The translations under genes were made by a program, and so were the position numbers. From Paracoccaceae bacterium (GTDB lineage: Bacteria; Pseudomonadota; Alphaproteobacteria; Rhodobacterales; Rhodobacteraceae), in assembly GCA_020832705.1 (NCBI GenBank), contig JAFIEE010000011.1, forward strand, positions 1 to 37,357: 37,357 bases of DNA. Direction: 5' to 3'. The notes below the pieces were generated by a model. That model was given only the letters and a program-made list of their open reading frames with translations, did not search any database and had not been told where the DNA came from. Below are positions 33,407-37,357 of the stretch, piece by piece (the first letter of the stretch is position 1; each line of letters opens with the position of its first letter).

Positions 33407-33802
33407 TCAGGGACGCCGGGCCACCATGTCGATCTCGACCAGCGCCCCGACGGCCAGACCGCTGACCCCGATGCAGGTCCGCGCGGGCAGCTTTCCATCC
33501 GCAAAGTAACTCTGGTAGACCGCATTCATCGGGGCGTAGTCGCGTTCGAACTGCGTGAGGTAGACACGCGCCTGCACCACGTGCCGGAGCCCCAGACCCA
33601 GCCCCTCCAGCACGATGGTCAGGTTGTCCATGACGCGGCGTGTCTGGGCCTCGATCCCTTCGGGCAGGGGGCGCCCGGGGGCGTCGGGCCAGGTGGGCAT
33701 CTGGCCGGTCAGGAAGACCCAGCCATCGACCTCGCTCGCGTGGGAAAAGGTCGCCACGGGTTGCGGGGCCGCATCGATCATGTGGAAGGTTGGCAGGGGC
33801 AT
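33407..33802 (-). CDS. RidA (YjgF/YER057c/UK114) family protein
   Basis: A 131-residue member of the trimeric RidA superfamily. The features are FSHASEVDGWVFLTGQMPTW, the helix with EAQTRRVMDNLTIVLEGLGL, then VVQARVYLTQF and the C-terminal PARTCIGVSGLAVGALVEID, in which the R before TCIGV is the catalytic Arg of enamine/imine deaminases. True RidA deaminates the 2-aminoacrylate produced by PLP enzymes; subfamily members can act on other imines. The ATG at 33802 gives the usual family length; longer starts would add about 70 residues without similarity. Confidence 0.88.
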   Translation of the reverse strand: MPLPTFHMIDAAPQPVATFSHASEVDGWVFLTGQMPTWPDAPGRPLPEGIEAQTRRVMDNLTIVLEGLGLGLRHVVQARVYLTQFERDYAPMNAVYQSYFADGKLPARTCIGVSGLAVGALVEIDMVARRP

Positions 33803-33947
33803 GGGCGGGTCCTTGATCTGTGGCTGAAGCGGCAGGCAGAGGCTGCCAGCAAGCCATCCCGCAGGCGCGCGGTCAATCCCCGCGCGGCTTCTCCGGGCGC
33901 GTATCCCGGCACCCGCGGCGGCCCCGACAGGCCGGAACCGCCGGCAA

Positions 33948-34571
33948 TCATACCCTCCTGCGCCGTGCCAGCGGGATTGGCCTTGCCGCGCGGCCGGTGA
34001 GAACGGCAAGCCCTTCGGGGATCAGGGTGCGCAGCACCGGTGCGTCCGTGTCAAGCCCGCCGGTATAGGTGCCGAAGGCGGGCAGGATCAGGTGACCGGC
34101 CCCGATCAGGAATACCGGCACCCGGCGCCCGGCGATGCGCAGTTTCGGGTGGTAATGGCCCGAGATGTCGGGGCCATCCCCGGCGATGTGGCGCAGCGCG
34201 ATGCCGTGCAGCAGGACCTCTGCCCCTGCCGTGCCGGGGTCGTGGTTGCCGCTCACCCACAGCACCGCCACGCGCGCGGTGACGGCCGCCAGCGCCGCCG
34301 CCACCCCCTCGCGCGCGGCGTCATCGTCGAAACTGTCGCCCAGCGCGATCAGCCGCCGGGCACCGGTGGCTTCCAGCTCCGCCGCCAGCCGCGCCAGCGT
34401 GGCCTGCACCTCGTAGGGGGGCAGCAGCGCGCCGCCGCGCCGGGCCATGCGCTCGGCCTTGCCCAGATGCAGGTCGGCCACCACCAGCGCGCGCTCCGCC
34501 GGCCACCACAGCGCCCCCGAGGGGCGGGCGGCGACATCCTGACCGGCGAAGCGAAAGGGGAAGCTGCTCAT
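33948..34571 (-). CDS. pdeM: Ligase-associated metallophosphoesterase PdeM
   Basis: A 207-residue calcineurin-like phosphoesterase. Metal motifs are complete: DLHLGK at 33-38, GDSFDD at 78-83, GNHD at 108-111 and GHYHPK at 138-143. The overall pattern (ALVVADLHLGKAE near the N-terminus) matches the PdeM proteins found with an ATP-dependent ligase, exonuclease and Lhr-type helicase, a proposed DNA repair set. It lies downstream of the helicase gene on the same strand, but a 25-bp hairpin separates them. The start at 34571 has only a weak ribosome site (GGGCGGG). Confidence 0.88.
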   Translation of the reverse strand: MSSFPFRFAGQDVAARPSGALWWPAERALVVADLHLGKAERMARRGGALLPPYEVQATLARLAAELEATGARRLIALGDSFDDDAAREGVAAALAAVTARVAVLWVSGNHDPGTAGAEVLLHGIALRHIAGDGPDISGHYHPKLRIAGRRVPVFLIGAGHLILPAFGTYTGGLDTDAPVLRTLIPEGLAVLTGRAARPIPLARRRRV

Positions 34572-34598
34572 GTGCGGCCCGCCCGCAGGGTTCGGCAA

Positions 34599-34680
34599 AT
34601 GCGCAAAGCGCCCTCGGGCCGTGGGGGGGGCGCGCCCCCCCCCCCCCCCCCCCCGCACGGCCCGAGGGCGCTTTGCGCAT
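34599..34680. terminator. Large 25-bp hairpin with G8-CGCG-C20 loop
   Basis: Arms 34599-34623 and 34656-34680 are perfect reverse complements over 25 bp (cores AAAGCGCCCTCGGGCC and GGCCCGAGGGCGCTTT). The loop holds a G run (34623-34630), CGCG and a run of 20 C (34635-34654), so the G run can extend the stem. It lies between the helicase stop and pdeM. It could terminate transcription or be a dispersed palindromic repeat. The long C run may also be an assembly or length-variable tract. Confidence 0.7.
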
Positions 34681-34751
34681 ACCGACCGGGCACGCCCGGA
34701 CCATGCACGCCCGCGCGCGCCTGTCTGAACCATGATCGGACGGACAGGGAC

Positions 34752-37247
34752 TCATGCGCCCATATCGGGCGCCCCGTCGCCGAAGTGCAAGCCCGCCTCG
34801 GCCATCATCCGCGCGGCCTCGGCCTCGATCAGGCGGTCTTCGCCAAGGCCCCGGATGGGGATGCGCCCGGCTTCCAGCAGCAGCGGCGCGGCCAGCGGCG
34901 TGACATGCGGCGCGCGGGCATGGACCAGACGCGGGCGGTCGGCCAGCATCGCCTCGATCCGGCCGAAATCGACCAGCCCATGCTGCGCCGCCGCGCGCGT
35001 GATGCGCAACAGAAGGTGGTCCGGATCGAACCGGCGGAGCGTGTCATACAGGATATCCGACGAAAACGTCGCCTGCTTGCCGGTCTTGCGCTGACCGGGC
35101 AGGTTGCGCTGCAACAGCCCCGCCACCTGCGCCACGGCGCGGAAGCTGCGCTTCATCACCGCGTTTTCGGCCAGCCAGTCGTCGAACCCTGCGCGCAGGT
35201 TTCCGGCCGCCAGCAGCGGCGCGGGGTCTGCCACCGGGTCCAGCGACCAGATCAGCACCGCGTAATCTGTGGCGACAAAGCCCAGCGGGCCAAGCCCTGC
35301 GTCCTCCATCCGCCGGGTGACCAGAAGCGCCAGCGTCTGGTGCGCATTACGCCCGGCGAAGCCATAGATGCACAGATACGCCCGGCCCGCGCGCAGGAAT
35401 GTCTCGCAGGTCAGGGTGCCGGGGGCGGGCAGCACCGAAATCCGGCGTTGCAGGGCCAGCCAGTCGCGCACATCGGGGGGCAGTGCCTCCCATTGCGCCG
35501 GGTCGCCGATCAGCGCCTGCACCCGCGCCGACAGTTGCACCGAGGTCGCCATCTTGATCCCGTTGAACACCGCGATCTTCGGCTGGCGCGCGGGCTGGGG
35601 GGTGACTTCGACCACCATCTCGCGCAGGCCGTCGTAGCGCACGGTCTGCCCGCCGATCAGGAAGGTGTCGCCGGGGCTCAGGCTGGCGGCGAAACCTTCC
35701 TCGATCTCGCCCAGGGGGACACGGTTGCCCCGGCGGCGGACCTTCAGGGTTTCGGGGTCGGTGATGGTGCCGATGTTCATGCGGATCATCCGCGCGGCGC
35801 GGGGGTCACGGAGTTGCCAGCGGCCCGCGCGCAGGATCAGCCGCTGCCAGCGGTCATAGGCGCGCAGCGCATAGCCGCCGGTGGCGGCGAAATCCAGGCA
35901 GGCGTCGAAATCGGCGCGGCTCAGGGCCGCATAGGGACCGGCGCGGCGCGTTTCGGCATAAAGCGCATCGGCATCGAACGGCCCGGCGCAGGCGGTCAGC
36001 AGGATATGCTGGCACAGCACGTCCAGCGGCGCATCGGCGCGGGGGCTGCCGTCAAGGTCATTTTCGGCCACGGCCTGCAGGGCGGCGATGCACTCCACCA
36101 CTTCGAACCGGTTGGCGGGCACCATGCGCGCGCGCGAGGGGCTGTTGTAGCGGTGGTTCGCCCGCCCGATCCGCTGCACCAGCCGCTTGACGGCATGTGG
36201 CGCGCCCACCTGGATCACCAGATCCACATCGCCCCAATCGATGCCCAGGTCCAGGCTCCCGGTGCAGACCATGGCGCGCAGGGCGCCCGCGGCCATGGCG
36301 GCTTCGGCCCTTGCGCGGGCCTCGCGCGAGAGGCTGCCGTGGTGCAGGCCGATGGGCAGGTTGTCGTCATTGATCGCCCAGAGCGCCTGAAAGAACAGCT
36401 CGGCCTGCGCGCGGGTGTTGATGAACACCAGCGTCAGGCGGGCGTTGCGTATGGCGTCCATCACATCGGGCGCGGCGTAGTGGCCACCGCCGCCGGACCA
36501 GGGTGCGGGGGTTGAGGTGGGCAGCATGGCGATATCCGGCGCGGGGCCGGGGGCGGCGCGGATGATCCGCGCGCCGCCCATGAAGCGCGCCAATGCGGCC
36601 GGGTCCTCGACCGTGGCCGAGAGGCCCGCCACCTGCAGCCGGGGGGCAAGGCTGCGCAGCCGGGCAAGGCCGAGCATGAGCTGGTCGCCGCGCTTGCTTT
36701 CGGCCAGGGCGTGAATCTCGTCGATCACCACACGGCGCAGCCCTGCGAAAATGCGCGGCGCTTCCTCATAGGACAGCATCAGCGCCAGGCTTTCGGGTGT
36801 GGTCAGCAGGACATGGGGCGGGTCCACGCGCTGCCGCGCACGGCGGGTGGCCGAAGTGTCGCCGGTGCGATCCTCGATGCGGATATCAAGCCCGAGATCG
36901 GCCACCGGTCGGGCAAGGTTGCGGGCGATGTCATTGGCCAGTGCTTTCAGCGGTGAGACATAGAGCGTGTGGAGCCCGGGTTCAGGCGCCTGCAGATCGA
37001 CCAGCGTGGGCAGGAACCCTGCCAGCGTCTTGCCACCGCCGGTGGGGGCGATCAGCAGCGTATCGTCATGCGCCGCCAGCAGGTCGAGCTGGTGGGGATG
37101 CGGCGCCCAGCCCTGCGCGGCGAACCAGCGGGCAAAGGCGGGGGGCAGAAGGGGGGCGGTGGCGGGAATGGCGCTTGCTCCGGTAAGTACGCGCTTCAGG
37201 TAGCGCGCGGATCGGGCAAGGTGAAGGCCGGCGCCCGGCGCGGGCAT
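34752..37247 (-). CDS. Ligase-associated Lhr-type DEXH helicase
   Basis: A superfamily 2 helicase of 831 residues. Motif I is APTGGGKT at 67-74. Downstream are motif Ia (LYVSPLKALAND), motif II DEIH (VVIDEIHALAESKRGDQ), motif III GLSAT, and in RecA domain 2 FINTRAQAE and motif VI QRIGRANHR. The C-terminal third is the Lhr-core winged-helix and beta region (FLIGGQTVRYD, ICIYGFAGRN-like YLCIYGFAGRNAHQ). This matches helicases linked to an ATP-dependent DNA ligase and a nuclease; those genes would be upstream, beyond the window edge. The ATG at 37247 is used; a TTG at 37265 is possible. The first 30 residues look non-conserved. Confidence 0.9.
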   Translation of the reverse strand: MPAPGAGLHLARSARYLKRVLTGASAIPATAPLLPPAFARWFAAQGWAPHPHQLDLLAAHDDTLLIAPTGGGKTLAGFLPTLVDLQAPEPGLHTLYVSPLKALANDIARNLARPVADLGLDIRIEDRTGDTSATRRARQRVDPPHVLLTTPESLALMLSYEEAPRIFAGLRRVVIDEIHALAESKRGDQLMLGLARLRSLAPRLQVAGLSATVEDPAALARFMGGARIIRAAPGPAPDIAMLPTSTPAPWSGGGGHYAAPDVMDAIRNARLTLVFINTRAQAELFFQALWAINDDNLPIGLHHGSLSREARARAEAAMAAGALRAMVCTGSLDLGIDWGDVDLVIQVGAPHAVKRLVQRIGRANHRYNSPSRARMVPANRFEVVECIAALQAVAENDLDGSPRADAPLDVLCQHILLTACAGPFDADALYAETRRAGPYAALSRADFDACLDFAATGGYALRAYDRWQRLILRAGRWQLRDPRAARMIRMNIGTITDPETLKVRRRGNRVPLGEIEEGFAASLSPGDTFLIGGQTVRYDGLREMVVEVTPQPARQPKIAVFNGIKMATSVQLSARVQALIGDPAQWEALPPDVRDWLALQRRISVLPAPGTLTCETFLRAGRAYLCIYGFAGRNAHQTLALLVTRRMEDAGLGPLGFVATDYAVLIWSLDPVADPAPLLAAGNLRAGFDDWLAENAVMKRSFRAVAQVAGLLQRNLPGQRKTGKQATFSSDILYDTLRRFDPDHLLLRITRAAAQHGLVDFGRIEAMLADRPRLVHARAPHVTPLAAPLLLEAGRIPIRGLGEDRLIEAEAARMMAEAGLHFGDGAPDMGA

Positions 37248-37269
37248 GTCCCGGCGCTGGAGCAAGCCC

Positions 37270-37310
37270 GTGTCCGCCGGGGATGGTCACGCGGGGGGGG
37301 GGGCGGACAC
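37270..37310. other. Hairpin with an 11-G loop upstream of the helicase gene
   Basis: GTGTCCGCC (37270-37278) pairs perfectly with GGCGGACAC (37302-37310). The 23-base loop includes most of a run of 11 G (37293-37303). It lies 22 bases upstream of the helicase ATG, in the leader, or at the end of the preceding gene outside the window. Confidence 0.5.
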
Positions 37311-37333
37311 CGCGCCGGTGCGAAAAGCGCCTG

Positions 37334-37356
37334 CTCAGCGCCCCGCCCGCCCGCCC
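37334..37356. repeat. Inverted copy of the left-edge G-rich repeat
   Basis: These 23 bases are the exact reverse complement of 36-58. The minus strand reads four G runs separated by single C, then CGCTGAG. A further GGCGCTTT follows in both copies. It marks a dispersed intergenic element with a strong G-quadruplex pattern. Confidence 0.65.
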
Positions 37357-37357
37357 A

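Noticed and set aside
34635-34654. Run of 20 C as proof of phase variation
   Set aside because: The run is outside coding sequence and may be a sequencing or assembly artefact; kept only as a structural finding.
34092-36515. 807-residue open frame opposite pdeM and the helicase
   Set aside because: Gln/His/Arg-rich shadow that runs through the C20 hairpin and opposite all helicase motifs.

Overview
The window looks like chromosomal DNA of a Rhodobacterales-type alphaproteobacterium. The evidence is high G+C throughout, a membrane-anchored CycM-type cytochrome beside pheA, a sox sulfur-oxidation operon ending in soxEF, and a ligase-associated helicase/PdeM pair. No tRNA, rRNA, CRISPR array, insertion sequence or integrase was seen. 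Both ends carry the same 23-nt G-rich intergenic sequence in opposite orientation, so the window may be a contig that stopped at dispersed repeats.

Layout. (1) 83-3770 is housekeeping: a TrmN6-like methyltransferase and a DUF2007 protein, divergent from a polyprenyl diphosphate synthase, then prephenate dehydratase divergent from cycM. (2) 3950-9889 is a yejABEF peptide/microcin C-type ABC importer. (3) 9908-18684 is a sulfur-oxidation island. An ArsR-family regulator and a Prx6-like peroxiredoxin face away from soxYZ-B-C-D-E-F. soxX and soxA are not present: soxY is the first gene and soxB follows soxZ after about 107 bp. (4) 18854-19690 is an EamA transporter. (5) 19857-25030 is a phosphonate-related block: phnW, a Na/Pi cotransporter, a LysR regulator of the aminoethylphosphonate type and a PHP-domain metallohydrolase, without a recognisable phosphonoacetaldehyde-cleaving enzyme. 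(6) 25120-31875 is an Opp/Dpp-type ABC operon (binding protein, two permeases, two ATPases) ending in a translationally coupled GNAT acetyltransferase. (7) 32463-33802 holds a second EamA transporter and a RidA-family protein, convergent. (8) 33948-37247 holds PdeM and the ligase-associated DEXH helicase, with unusual homopolymer-containing hairpins on both sides of the helicase gene.

How the parts may work together. SoxF/SoxE should oxidise sulfide, SoxYZ carries the sulfur chain, SoxCD oxidises the sulfane sulfur and SoxB releases sulfate. SoxXA, which normally loads thiosulfate on SoxY, is missing here, so it is either encoded elsewhere or this operon runs mainly from sulfide. PhnW converts 2-aminoethylphosphonate to phosphonoacetaldehyde. 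The adjacent Pi cotransporter, the LysR regulator and palindromes upstream of phnW and of the PHP gene suggest a regulated phosphonate unit. Any functional link to the neighbouring peptide-type ABC/GNAT operon is inference.

Several intergenic stretches hold strong stem-loops: after cycM, between soxD and soxE, after soxF, after the oligopeptide-binding protein gene, and between pdeM and the helicase. Two of these, 31 kb apart, share the same stem and tail sequence.
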